A stretch of DNA of 64,000 nt from an uncultured Poribacteria bacterium (GTDB lineage: Bacteria; Poribacteria; WGA-4E; WGA-3G): positions 372,001 to 436,000 of the forward strand of contig OX638352.1 in assembly GCA_951813545.1 (NCBI GenBank), given 5' to 3'. Below the pieces are notes generated by a model. The model saw only the letters and a list, made by a program, of their open reading frames with translations, was not told where the DNA came from and searched no databases. Each line of letters begins with the position of its first letter. Position 1 is the first letter of the stretch. Positions 1 to 8,435 of this stretch are shown piece after piece. Position numbers and translations under genes: made by a program.

Positions 1-675
1 GCGTCCCTTGTAGAAGCCATCTGGGTAAACTTCCAAATGAGTTTCCAAGGCGACCATCCACTCTCAATGGTGTGGGGTGGCTCGAATGCATTCCGACGCG
101 AGATGCTTGAGAAGGCACACATCCTTCAACGCTGGGAAGAGGCAACAATCGAAGATCACAATACCACGCTTGCAATGAAAGATGTTAATCACAAGGTGCA
201 TTTTGTTCCAGACTGCGTTGCCATTACACGCACTGCCAATCGCACATGGCACCAAATCGTCGAATTTACGAACCGTCAGATGATTATGACGCTTCACATG
301 GGGCTTTGGACGCAATGGCTCGCGAGCCTCATTGTGTTTCTACCGAAAGGCATCTTCGTGTTTGGGACGATTCCGTTTCTATTTTATCGTGAAGCCCTGC
401 TACCGATTGTGTTCATTCCTTTTCTGGAGGCATTTGGCTACAGACTCTACGCCAAGAACCTACCGAAATGGCTCCGCGAAATGCCCAAGATGCGGGAAAC
501 AATCGGTATAACCTCTTACGTTACTTCAATTTCGGTATTCCTCGGAGGCATTAACGCCCTTTATGCAGTCTTCCAACGTAAAATCACTTGGGGTGGCGTG
601 CGATATGAAATCCTGTCCGCAACAAAATGCCGAGTTTTAGGAACAGTAAAGCCCAAACGAAAAAATAACGATTAA
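1..675 (+). CDS. Glycosyltransferase family 2 membrane protein, C-terminal part (5' end outside window)
   Basis: The frame is open to the left edge, so the gene starts outside the window. The visible part has the second half of a processive-type GT-A glycosyltransferase: a WGGSNAFRR acceptor-loop-like segment, an acidic IEDHN motif where the catalytic base usually lies, and NRQM where related enzymes carry Q-x-x-R-W. These are followed by hydrophobic segments and a basic C-terminus (KPKRKNND). It resembles membrane GT2/GT21 (ceramide-glucosyltransferase-like) enzymes that transfer a sugar from a nucleotide donor to a lipid or growing glycan at the inner membrane face. Donor and acceptor cannot be told from the sequence. 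Confidence 0.75.
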   Translation, partial: ASLVEAIWVNFQMSFQGDHPLSMVWGGSNAFRREMLEKAHILQRWEEATIEDHNTTLAMKDVNHKVHFVPDCVAITRTANRTWHQIVEFTNRQMIMTLHMGLWTQWLASLIVFLPKGIFVFGTIPFLFYREALLPIVFIPFLEAFGYRLYAKNLPKWLREMPKMRETIGITSYVTSISVFLGGINALYAVFQRKITWGGVRYEILSATKCRVLGTVKPKRKNND

Positions 676-692
676 GGTGTTCTATCTAAGAT

Positions 693-791
693 GTTGGGTT
701 TCACTGATTTTCAGTGGTTTCAAGATGCTTGAGAAGGTCGGGTTTTCTGGGGTAGTGGAGCGATTTTCTATTCCGTTCAACCCAACCTACA
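693..791. repeat. Palindromic intergenic element with GTTGGGTT arms
   Basis: Arms GTTGGGTT (693-700) and AACCCAAC (779-786) enclose about 80 bp between the glycosyltransferase and msrB. A related copy sits at 31092-31189 upstream of mtaB. GTTGGGTTTCACT...CAACCCAACCTACA palindromes are widespread small non-coding repeats in bacterial genomes. No coding function is seen. Confidence 0.55.
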
Positions 792-823
792 GGACTACAT
801 TCCGTGGTAAAGGAAATACCATT

Positions 824-851
824 TTGCTTTTTTTCCACAATGTGGTATAGT
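824..851 (+). promoter_or_regulatory. Putative sigma-70 promoter of msrB
   Basis: TTGCTT (824-829) and TATAGT (846-851) are 16 bp apart, about 40 bp upstream of the msrB start. The palindrome CCACAATGTGG (834-844) lies in the spacer and could be an operator. This is inferred from sequence only. Confidence 0.4.
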
Positions 852-891
852 ATTCACAGGAAAATTCACTACGGTCATGAAAGGAGCAAAA

Positions 892-1305
892 ATGGGAACA
901 GAAAAAGTTACTAAATCAGAAAAAGAATGGCAAGAACAGTTGACACCGGAAGAATTTAAGGTAACTCGGAAGAAAGGGACAGAACGCGCTTTTACAGGGC
1001 AATACCACGATAGCAAAGAGCAAGGCACCTATCACTGCATCTGCTGTGGAAGCCCGCTCTTTAGTTCCGAAACCAAATACGACTCTGGAACAGGGTGGCC
1101 CAGTTTTTGGGACGCTGTCTCTCCGGAATCTATTGAGACGAAATCGGATTTCAGCATCTTTTTTATGCCACGGACCGAAATCGTCTGCAGTCGGTGTGAC
1201 GCACATCTTGGACACGTTTTCAACGACGGACCGGCACCGACAGGCAAGCGTTACTGCATGAATTCAGCGGCACTTACACTAGTCAAACAAGAAGACGAAT
1301 CTTAA
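892..1305 (+). CDS. msrB: Peptide-methionine (R)-S-oxide reductase MsrB
   Basis: MsrB reduces the R epimer of methionine sulfoxide in proteins, using thioredoxin, as cytosolic oxidative-damage repair. The 137-residue product has the usual single-domain length. It has two zinc-binding CxxC pairs (C49/C52 and C99/C102), the GTGWPSF substrate-pocket motif, the HLGHVF motif and the catalytic cysteine C122 in RYCMNS. I chose the ATG at 892 because AAGGAG (880-885) is correctly spaced for it. An in-frame ATG at 877 lies upstream of that Shine-Dalgarno and would add five residues. The next gene begins about 40 bp downstream, so the two could be co-transcribed. The family assignment is firm. Confidence 0.95.
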   Translation: MGTEKVTKSEKEWQEQLTPEEFKVTRKKGTERAFTGQYHDSKEQGTYHCICCGSPLFSSETKYDSGTGWPSFWDAVSPESIETKSDFSIFFMPRTEIVCSRCDAHLGHVFNDGPAPTGKRYCMNSAALTLVKQEDES

Positions 1306-1342
1306 ATTTTACAGCTACTGATAACTCATAAAAGGAGAATTG

Positions 1343-2563
1343 ATGGCACTACGAAGTCGAATCTCATCAAGGTTTCTTGTTAACGAACTCGCCACCGTCA
1401 TATCGGAAGATTGGGAGACTTCGCGCAAATTCATGCGTTACCAACTCGCGAAAGAAAGTTTCAACTGGCGACACCCGCTCGGCGCGAAACACGGCAAAGG
1501 AGATGCTATCCAATTGGTAAGCCTCCGCATTACCGATATGTGTAATCTCCGGTGCCACTCCTGTGGACAATGGGGTGATAATGGTTACCTTCTGGGGGAA
1601 TCTCTCAAAGACCTCAAACAACGCGAAGTCCCTGTCGAAGTTTATAAGGACCTCGTCGATCAGATTGTCGATGAAGGATGGTCACCGGTCTGGTACATCT
1701 GGGGTGGCGAACCGATGCTTTACCCCGGACTCATCGAATTGATGCACTACATCAAAGATCGGGGAATGCCGATATCACTCGTTAGCAACGCCACTAACAT
1801 TGCAAGACGTGCCGACGACATCTTGGAAACCTGTAAAATTGTCTACCTGAGCGTCGATGGACCGAATGAGGAAATTCACAACACGCAGCGTCCCGGGGTA
1901 TCTGAAAACTATGACAACTTTAAGGATGTCAAAGCTGCATTAGAAACGCTGAGTGCGGAGAAAGAGAAGCGGAAAAGTGCTTTCCCGTATATTATTCCGC
2001 TCAGCTGCGTCACAATGTATAACATTGATGATGTTGTAGATCTCTATAAGTTCACCAGCCAATATGCGGACGCGCAAATCTTCTATCTGACATGGTGGAT
2101 AGATTCTCAATCGGCGCAGGAACATACAGAAGACTTTGAACAACGTTTCGGATTCAAACCGCAAACTCACTACGGCTGGATAGGTACTTGGAAGGACTTT
2201 GACCACGGTGTAATCTTAGATCGCTTTGAGGAAATGGAAAACCTCTCTGACGAACAGCGACGCTGCCCGCCTATCATGATGCCGAGACTCAATACAAAAG
2301 GCGAAATCCAACGCTATTATACAGATCACCAGCAAACCTTCGGGTACAACCAGTGTGTCAGTATCTACATGACGATGGAAATTGATAGCAACGGCGATGT
2401 TAGCCTCTGCCGCGATTACCACGACTATATCATCGGCAATATTAAAACAGACAAGGTTGTCGATATGTGGAACAACCAGAAGGCGATGAAATTCCGACAG
2501 TCCATAAGTAACGATGGTCCCATGCCAGTTTGCCGTCGATGCTGCGGATTAATGGGATTTTAG
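1343..2563 (+). CDS. Radical SAM protein with SPASM-type C-terminal domain
   Basis: The N-terminal half carries the radical SAM cluster motif CNLRCHSC (C67, C71, C74), which binds a [4Fe-4S] cluster and S-adenosylmethionine, followed by the GGEP motif in WGGEPML. The last ~70 residues (EIDSNGDVSLCRDY...GNI...CRRCCGLMGF) resemble the cysteine-rich SPASM/Twitch region that binds auxiliary clusters. Such proteins often modify peptides, anaerobic sulfatases or cofactors. No precursor peptide gene is visible nearby, and a sulfatase lies 20 kb away, so the substrate is unknown. The start is the ATG at 1343 after AAAGGAG (1330-1336), with 406 residues. The TTG immediately before it is less likely. 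Confidence 0.85.
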   Translation: MALRSRISSRFLVNELATVISEDWETSRKFMRYQLAKESFNWRHPLGAKHGKGDAIQLVSLRITDMCNLRCHSCGQWGDNGYLLGESLKDLKQREVPVEVYKDLVDQIVDEGWSPVWYIWGGEPMLYPGLIELMHYIKDRGMPISLVSNATNIARRADDILETCKIVYLSVDGPNEEIHNTQRPGVSENYDNFKDVKAALETLSAEKEKRKSAFPYIIPLSCVTMYNIDDVVDLYKFTSQYADAQIFYLTWWIDSQSAQEHTEDFEQRFGFKPQTHYGWIGTWKDFDHGVILDRFEEMENLSDEQRRCPPIMMPRLNTKGEIQRYYTDHQQTFGYNQCVSIYMTMEIDSNGDVSLCRDYHDYIIGNIKTDKVVDMWNNQKAMKFRQSISNDGPMPVCRRCCGLMGF

Positions 2564-2761
2564 TTTTTAATTTTGGAGTACTGATCTGCCTTCCAAATGT
2601 AAAGCAAAGACAAATTATGCCATTTAAGGAAACCTAATTTCGTTTCAGGCAGGTTCTTGGTGCAATTCACACGGGGTATACTCCCTGAAACCCTTTCGCA
2701 CTTAACCAGAAACCATCGCGAAACGTAGTGGAGCGATGCTCAGAGGACCATAGTTAAAAAT

Positions 2762-3625
2762 ATGAAAATTGGATTACGCATTCCGGGCACAGCCCGTCAA
2801 TTGCCCTTTGCAGATTTCTGCAAGTGGTGCGCAGATAATGGGTTTGATGCCGTCGATATTGGCGAAGTCACACCAGAAATTGTTCAAACAGCGAGAGATG
2901 CCGGTCTCGCCATCGGTACCGCTGATCTCCCCGGTACTGGCGATCTACTTAGTGCTAAAAAATCTAAACAGAAAGCTGGTGCTTCAGCAGCAAAAGCCGC
3001 CATCAAAGCCGCCGCTGACAACGACGTTCATATCATGTTCTGTGTTTTTGTCCCGGAAGATGCGAGCCTCGGTAGAGCAAAAAACTTTGATATTTGGAAG
3101 GAAACTATTCCACCGATTGCCGAATTCGCCGCCTCCAACGGTGTGACGATCGCGGTAGAGGGATGGCCCGGTTCGGGTCCCGCTTATCCTGCCCTCGGCT
3201 GCACACCAGAGATGTGGCGCGCAATGTTCGCAGAATGCACCTCTCCGGGATTGGGACTCAACTATGATCCATCACATCTCGTCAGAATTGGTATCGACTA
3301 CCTGCGCGCCCTGAACGAATTCGCACCGTATGTCAAACACGTCCACGGAAAGGACACCGCATTTGACGAAGAGGCACTCTATCTGCACGGCAATTTGGGA
3401 CCGAGTTTCCAAGCTGCACGAGGTTTCGGTGAAGATTGGTGGCGTTATACAATTCCCGGCGACGGTATAGTGGATTGGTTGAGAGTCGTTCAACGCTTAG
3501 AAGACGAAGGTTTTGATGGTATCGTCAGTGTGGAACTTGAAGATTACCGCTATTGGCGAACGTGGGAAGCAGAATCGGATGGACTGCGGCGTTCACGCGA
3601 ATTCCTTGATGAATTTGTCCGGTAA
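2762..3625 (+). CDS. Sugar phosphate isomerase/epimerase-type TIM barrel protein
   Basis: The 287-residue protein has the order of the AP-endonuclease-2/xylose-isomerase-like superfamily. An opening KIGLRIPG strand is followed by repeated helix-strand units. Metal-ligand-type residues sit in AVEGWPG, NYDPSHL, KHVHGKD and a final VSVELED glutamate. These enzymes interconvert keto/aldo sugars or epimerise cyclitols with a divalent metal. Substrate is not evident. PhyH-1 starts 69 bp downstream, and this pairing suggests a shared catabolic unit, which is an inference. A paralogue-like TIM barrel lies at 46544-47422. No good Shine-Dalgarno precedes the ATG. Confidence 0.8.
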   Translation: MKIGLRIPGTARQLPFADFCKWCADNGFDAVDIGEVTPEIVQTARDAGLAIGTADLPGTGDLLSAKKSKQKAGASAAKAAIKAAADNDVHIMFCVFVPEDASLGRAKNFDIWKETIPPIAEFAASNGVTIAVEGWPGSGPAYPALGCTPEMWRAMFAECTSPGLGLNYDPSHLVRIGIDYLRALNEFAPYVKHVHGKDTAFDEEALYLHGNLGPSFQAARGFGEDWWRYTIPGDGIVDWLRVVQRLEDEGFDGIVSVELEDYRYWRTWEAESDGLRRSREFLDEFVR

Positions 3626-3694
3626 TCCCTCCCATGTTTGCATAGGCGCGCCCAGTGCGTTAGAAAGCAAGGGCGTGGTCAAGGAGAACTCACC

Positions 3695-4624
3695 ATGAAC
3701 GAACTTCTTAATATGGGCATGGAGGCTTCGCCTGAGAAGTATCTCCCTCACTTAATCACAGAAGAAGAACGCACGCATTTTGAAGAACAAGGTTACCTGT
3801 ATATCCCAAACGCGCTCTCTACAGAGATGCGGGAGCAGCTCATACACGCTGTGGATACCTTGCACAACAAAGCACTCGCTACCGGCAGAGCAAAGCAAGG
3901 CTCGCACTGGGGATGGTCGGATTTTTTAGGTGCCGATGATGCGCTCTTAAATCTCGTCGATCTGCCGACGACGTTACCCAAAGTCTGGGGCATCTTGGGA
4001 TGGAATATCTACCTATACCACGCGCACATGCACGTCAAACCGCCATCACCTTCGGATGCCGAAGAAGGCGAAGGATGGCTGGAATGGCACCAAGATAGCG
4101 GACGCGTTAACATCGAAATGGAAACCCATCCGCGTCCGCGTTTGTCCATGAAAGTCGGATACTTCCTCACAGATGTCTCTGAACCGGGACGTGGCAACTT
4201 CTATATCCGCCCGGGTAGTCACCTGCGATCAGACATGTCGGTTCCAGAAACCGAGATCAGTCGCGACCCACGCGAAGCAACCGCAGACGATGTGCCTGAC
4301 GATGCGATGCCGGTCTGCGTAGAGCCTGGAACCGCCGTTCTGTTCGATAGACGACTCTGGCACTCACGCAGTCCAAATCACTCCGAAATTACACGGAAGG
4401 CACTTTTCTACGGCTACGGCTACCGCTGGATCCGTCCCAAAGACGAGATGACGGTTGAACCCCTCTACGAACGTTGCGACTCGATTCGCCGGCAGCTGCT
4501 CGGTGCCGCTACCAGAAACAATGGACGCTACGTTCCTTCCGAAGACGACGTGCCGTTACGCGGATGGCTCATTGAGAACCTAGGCGATAACCCTGCTTAT
4601 GCAATGGGACCTCGGCACGCCTAA
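3695..4624 (+). CDS. Phytanoyl-CoA dioxygenase (PhyH) family oxygenase 1
   Basis: Fe(II)/2-oxoglutarate-dependent oxygenase of the PhyH family, 309 residues, cytosolic. The opening EEERTHFEEQGYLYIPNAL is the typical PhyH entry. WHQDSGRVN supplies the first iron ligands (H-x-D), LWHSRSPN supplies the distal histidine, and a downstream arginine would hold 2-oxoglutarate. I chose the ATG at 3695 because AAGGAG at 3681-3686 precedes it. The reading frame is open back to 3638 without a ribosome-binding site. Substrates of bacterial PhyH proteins range from phytanoyl-CoA to ectoine and halogenated or natural-product scaffolds, so none is assigned. It is one of five family members in this window. 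Confidence 0.88.
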   Translation: MNELLNMGMEASPEKYLPHLITEEERTHFEEQGYLYIPNALSTEMREQLIHAVDTLHNKALATGRAKQGSHWGWSDFLGADDALLNLVDLPTTLPKVWGILGWNIYLYHAHMHVKPPSPSDAEEGEGWLEWHQDSGRVNIEMETHPRPRLSMKVGYFLTDVSEPGRGNFYIRPGSHLRSDMSVPETEISRDPREATADDVPDDAMPVCVEPGTAVLFDRRLWHSRSPNHSEITRKALFYGYGYRWIRPKDEMTVEPLYERCDSIRRQLLGAATRNNGRYVPSEDDVPLRGWLIENLGDNPAYAMGPRHA

Positions 4625-4793
4625 ACCTTGGGCTGGAAGGCTGGAAGGCAGTCCAATCTCACATTAGAGAGAAAAAACGGAAGGATGGAAGAATGGAGAA
4701 CTCCCCAGCCTTCCATTTTTCCACGCTTCCATGCGCCCGTTCACTCTTCCTCTCATTGCCATCTATCCAAACGCACATTTAGGAGCGTAACCC

Positions 4794-5579
4794 ATGAAAA
4801 CTATATCGTTTATCTGCATGCTGGCAGTACTTACCGTATCAAGTGCCTTTGCTGCACCTGAATGGAAACCTTACGACGATTTTGAAGGCGATTTAGACGC
4901 GATTGATGAGACTCCTGGACAGATACCGGACCTTGGCACGAAATGGGTTCGCTTCATCCCTGAGAAACGTTTAGAGATGGGTATCAAAGACGGCACGTTT
5001 CAGATGAAAGTCAAAAGTCCTGGAGGGCGCGATCCGGGCTTCAAACTCGTTTTTGGATGGGAGCCGCGTGACATTCTCGGCATCCAGTTCACGGTGAGGA
5101 TTGCTGAACTCTCTGATGCCGGTGGTTGGTTCGGGGTGCTGTGTACCAATGAAGAACCGAACTGGAAGAATCCAAACTGGGTTTTCGGTATGTCGCCGAG
5201 CCATCAACACAATTGGGGACCCAAAGGTGTGTTCGGTTCTGGGTCTGTCGGACAGCTCGGTGGCTGGAAGGCGTTCTCCTACGAAGACATCCCTGAAAAT
5301 ACGAATATGCTCCGAACGCTTCGTTTGGAATGGAACGATGCGAAGCATGAGATGGCGGTCACCGTCGATCCGGGTGAAAAGACGGAATGGAAAAAGGACG
5401 ACATCCCGTCTAACGCCGACTTAGGCGAATTTCCGTGGTGGAGTATCTATATCACTGCTGATCAAGTGGTTGAAGTTGCTGTTGACGATGTTTTTGTAAA
5501 ATCGGAGAGCCTGCCTTACTCCGTAGAAGCACGTGGAAAATTGGCTTCATGTTGGGGCGAAATCAAGTTAGTGGATTAG
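4794..5579 (+). CDS. Secreted protein with probable beta-sandwich (LamG-like) domain
   Basis: The N-terminus has a clear signal peptide (basic start, hydrophobic core, cleavage likely after SSAFA), so the 261-residue product is exported. The mature part is rich in Trp, Gly and Asp, and reads like a single concanavalin-type beta-sandwich: YDDFEGDLD opening, LGIQFTVRI, LRLEWND, and a closing VAVDDVFVKSE strand. That arrangement is common in carbohydrate-binding or LamG-like domains. No catalytic motif is seen. AGGAGCG lies correctly upstream of the ATG. The gene follows PhyH-1 after about 170 bp that contain simple GGAAGGCTGGAAG-type purine-rich repeats. Confidence 0.65.
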   Translation: MKTISFICMLAVLTVSSAFAAPEWKPYDDFEGDLDAIDETPGQIPDLGTKWVRFIPEKRLEMGIKDGTFQMKVKSPGGRDPGFKLVFGWEPRDILGIQFTVRIAELSDAGGWFGVLCTNEEPNWKNPNWVFGMSPSHQHNWGPKGVFGSGSVGQLGGWKAFSYEDIPENTNMLRTLRLEWNDAKHEMAVTVDPGEKTEWKKDDIPSNADLGEFPWWSIYITADQVVEVAVDDVFVKSESLPYSVEARGKLASCWGEIKLVD

Positions 5580-6012
5580 TGTACACCCTCCACTATAATG
5601 GTGGGATCGCCTGATGTTATGTGCCTTCTTGGTGCATTTGGCAGTGGCGGTGACTCCCACCAGCACCTAAAAAATAGTGGTGGGCGTTCTGATGGTAGAA
5701 AATTCTATCAGCCCGATGTGAGAAAATTCTGCATTTTTCTGAACCTTTTCGCGAAATTTCGCCCTCATTGGGTGATGGACCTAATTTAATCGACTCATCG
5801 TTTATAGAACAATGAGCTATCTTGTTCTTGGAATTCAGATTATCGTTTATCTGGGTTATTGAATCAGACATGGAATGGAATTATGTCACGATTAGCAAGT
5901 AGAATGTCTGTCCCAGGTTTCTGTTCTACTACACTATAAGGACTAAAGTTTGGACAATTCTCAACAATCTTCGTGTGATAGGGTGAATTTAAGACTTCCT
6001 CCAACCTAACAT

Positions 6013-6218
6013 TTCTTCTATAGACATTTCATCCCGCTGGGGCTTACTCGGGGGTAGACATCATTTCTATAGACATTTCGCCCCGCTGGGGCTGTCCTTT
6101 GGTGCACCCGAGTTTATTTTTCTGTGAGTTGCGTTGTAGACATCATTTCTATAGACATTTCGCCCCGCTGGGGCTGTCCTTTGGTGCACCCGAGTTTATT
6201 TTTCTGTGAGTTGCGTTT
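6013..6218. repeat. Tandem 82-bp direct repeats with CCCCGCTGGGG hairpin
   Basis: Two adjacent copies, 6055-6136 and 6137-6218, are identical at all but the last base. A degenerate partial copy (6013-6054) precedes them. Each unit contains the palindrome CCCCGCTGGGG preceded by TCTATAGACATTTCG. A related motif (TCTATAGATGCCGCCCCTACGGGGCT-like, split by variants) recurs at 11091-11125 and 36117-36152 inside the MITE-like elements. The rest of the 5580-6311 gap holds no convincing gene. Confidence 0.85.
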
Positions 6219-6311
6219 GTGTAAGAAACTTTCAGAAAAATCAGAAATGCTTTGGAAACTGGACATGAATCCGACAGAAATTGTCCAAACTATAGTATAA
6301 GGAGTACATAA

Positions 6312-6614
6312 ATGAAATTTAGATTCTTATCCGCTAAGAAACGTAGACAACGGACTGCGCGAGATTTCGGAGCAATTTTATTGCTTACCGGGCTTTTACT
6401 GTGGAGATTGCGCGGAGCAGAGGATTTGCTACTAGTCGGGTTGCTTTTTGTAATCTGGAGTGGAATGTCGTCGTTTGCGTATAGACGCGATCCTCATAAA
6501 CAAATCTCATTTTGGTGGCAAATTGGATCCTTAATTAGCTTTATCGTTCTCATAGGTATTTGTGCGGCTTTCATAGGCATTCTCGTTTCTCTACGGCATA
6601 CACTTTTACACTAA
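6312..6614 (+). CDS. Small inner-membrane protein, unknown function
   Basis: A 100-residue protein with a strongly basic N-terminus (KKRRQRTAR) and about three hydrophobic segments: residues ~20-35, ~38-55 and ~70-95. This is consistent with a small integral membrane protein whose N-terminus is cytoplasmic. AAGGAG about 8 bp upstream of the ATG supports translation. It is isolated: repeats lie upstream and convergent genes downstream. I do not recognise a family. Confidence 0.55.
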   Translation: MKFRFLSAKKRRQRTARDFGAILLLTGLLLWRLRGAEDLLLVGLLFVIWSGMSSFAYRRDPHKQISFWWQIGSLISFIVLIGICAAFIGILVSLRHTLLH

Positions 6615-6674
6615 AAGCATAAAGGGAGTGCAGTGGGCAGCAATGCCCACTGTGTTTTCAAACCGACCAAGCCG

Positions 6675-7055
6675 CTAATGCCAAAGTTTATTTCCCAACA
6701 TATCTGTCTCATACGGAGGATTAGGAGCACCCATATATTCTTCATCCGAATATAATGACCCCTGAGACGCAATCGTAGTGAACACATTCAATGCTGTGCT
6801 TCCGTAGGGTATTATATCTGTCGCAAGTCCGGTTATCCATTCCTGCAGGGTCGGGGGTTCTGGGCGACTGGGCCCTGTAGAGGAAGTGGAACTACTGGAG
6901 CTACTAGAGCTGGATCCTCCACAGATTGTATTACAAGTTGATCCACCAGAGTCATAGCCACACGTGTCACAATATCCAGACGCGAAAATGGGAAGAAATG
7001 AAAGTGCAAAAGCAAATAATGCTACTAACACCATCAACCGTAAATGTTTACGCAT
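6675..7055 (-). CDS. Small secreted Cys/Ser-rich protein downstream of ECF sigma factor
   Basis: A 126-residue product starting at the ATG at 7055, which is preceded by AAGGAGA. The frame is open further upstream but without a ribosome-binding site. A signal peptide ends near FASG. The mature protein starts with a CDTCGYDSGGSTCNTIC cysteine cluster, followed by a run of nine serines with Thr/Pro linker, then a short acidic and aromatic tail (EEYMGAPNPPYETD). The four cysteines could bind a metal or form disulfides. It lies about 100 bp downstream of the sigma-factor gene on the same strand, so it may be its regulatory partner or target. No anti-sigma domain is recognisable. Confidence 0.6.
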   Translation of the reverse strand: MRKHLRLMVLVALFAFALSFLPIFASGYCDTCGYDSGGSTCNTICGGSSSSSSSSSTSSTGPSRPEPPTLQEWITGLATDIIPYGSTALNVFTTIASQGSLYSDEEYMGAPNPPYETDMLGNKLWH

Positions 7056-7156
7056 TTTTTCTCTCCTTGATTGGGAAGTTGTATTGTGCCCAACAGAAAG
7101 GTCAGGCATCACGAAAAATATAAACCGAAACACAATCCAACCAGCTACCACTACTT

Positions 7157-7723
7157 TCACTCAGACTCCACGCCAAACTCTTTACGGAGAAGCTTCCGCG
7201 CTTCAAAAAGTTTGCGCTTGACCGTGCCAGGTGGCAAATCAAGTTTCTCCGTAATAGCCTTTAGTGGCATGGCATCAAGATAAAACAATATAGCAATTTC
7301 TCGCATATATTTAGGCTTGCTCGGCAGGTTTCGCACTGCTTCAATAGCGTCTGCCTTCAATTCTTCTTCACGAAGGAGAATCTCAGCACTCCTATTGACG
7401 TGCCACGCCAACGCCTCATTTTCATAAGGACGCTCGCCTTGTGAATGGTATGCGTTGTTGTAATACCGTCTACATTGATTGTAGGCGATTTTTCGTAACC
7501 ATCCACCAAAGCTGCTCACATCCCGCAAGCCGTTGACATTCTCCCAGACCGAAACCCACGTGCCGTTAAGTATCTCCTTGGCATCTTCGTAGTTCCGAGA
7601 TTCTGCCAAAATCAACGGCCATATACGCGGATTGTAGCGTCTCATTAGCTCACTCAGGGGTTCATTATCCTCTGCTTGGAGCCTCCGAATTAAGTTTTCA
7701 GTCGTTACTATATCGTTGTCCAT
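7157..7723 (-). CDS. ECF-type RNA polymerase sigma factor
   Basis: The 188-residue protein has region 2 (FxxLMRRYNPRIWPL...EDAKEILNGTWVSVWENV...FGGWLRKIAYNQCRRYY) and region 4 (EAVRNLPSKPKYMREIAILFYLDAMPLKAITEKLDLPPGTVKRKLFEARKLLRKEF). Together these bind the -10 and -35 elements of extracytoplasmic-function promoters. The size fits sigma-70 family ECF factors. No anti-sigma gene is adjacent, and the next gene in the same direction encodes a small secreted Cys/Ser-rich protein. A possible sigma-70 promoter on the minus strand has TTAACT (7943-7948) and TATAAC (7919-7924) with an 18-bp spacer. Confidence 0.9.
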   Translation of the reverse strand: MDNDIVTTENLIRRLQAEDNEPLSELMRRYNPRIWPLILAESRNYEDAKEILNGTWVSVWENVNGLRDVSSFGGWLRKIAYNQCRRYYNNAYHSQGERPYENEALAWHVNRSAEILLREEELKADAIEAVRNLPSKPKYMREIAILFYLDAMPLKAITEKLDLPPGTVKRKLFEARKLLRKEFGVESE

Positions 7724-8156
7724 TAAGCGAAAACCGGTTTGGATTCGGGCATAGAGGGAGCGTTATCGCCAAAAGGTTCAGACAAATGAAAAAATGCAAT
7801 TTTTTCAAAAATTATGGAAGAAGCAGGTTTCAATATTAAATCTTTACCTTCTAAAGATGCCGAGAGGAATGGAAGGCTGGAAGATGGACTGAATGGCTTT
7901 GGCAACGGCAATTTCTCTGTTATACCGAAAAAATAAATGAACAGTTAACTCTAAACCATCACCCCCTATTTCTTACAGATTCTTAAAGACCCTTTTTTTC
8001 CCAGAAAACGTGCATAATCGAAAAAAAGTGGACATGATGTTTACAGTCGTGCGCGCAACTTTCTGGCAAACGTTGTCGATACATTGACCGCATATATTTG
8101 CTAAGGAAAATCTTCTTGGAATCTCCACAAACATAGGCAGTGCCCGATTAACCAGA

Positions 8157-8189
8157 AAACGCCCGAGGTGTGCTAAACCTCGGGCGTTT
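8157..8189. terminator. Perfect 13-bp inverted repeat, probable bidirectional terminator
   Basis: Arms AAACGCCCGAGGT (8157-8169) and ACCTCGGGCGTTT (8177-8189) are perfectly complementary with a 7-nt loop. GC-rich stems bounded by A and T runs are typical of rho-independent terminators that can work in both directions. It lies between the upstream region of the sigma-factor gene and mdh. The rest of 7724-8435 contains degenerate TGATAACT heptamers (8286-8316) and no convincing gene. Confidence 0.7.
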
Positions 8190-8325
8190 CATGTCTGGGA
8201 CTTCGGTATCGGTTATTGGTCTTGATGATGTGCTACATACAGCACATCTTAAATTTCTCCGGTTGCTAATAGAATCATGGTATTAACTGACGACTGATAA
8301 CTGAGCACTGAAAACTATTGGAGAC

Positions 8326-8354
8326 TTGATTATTTTCGGATTTCTCGGTATAAT
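8326..8354 (+). promoter_or_regulatory. Sigma-70 promoter of mdh
   Basis: TTGATT (8326-8331) and a perfect TATAAT (8349-8354) are separated by 17 bp, about 80 bp upstream of mdh. Confidence 0.65.
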
Positions 8355-8435
8355 TAATACAGTTGACTTACGCGTCTCAATCTGCGTGAGTCCTGCTAAA
8401 TATTCACAAAATAGTGGAACGAAATGGAGGAAGAA

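Noticed and set aside
6055..6218. CRISPR array
   Set aside because: The repeats are direct tandem units without spacers, and no cas gene is near. No CRISPR array was found in the window.
7723..7911. 62-codon minus-strand frame upstream of the sigma factor
   Set aside because: Its Pro/Ser-rich composition comes from GGAAGGCTGGAAG-type simple sequence, and there is no ribosome-binding site.
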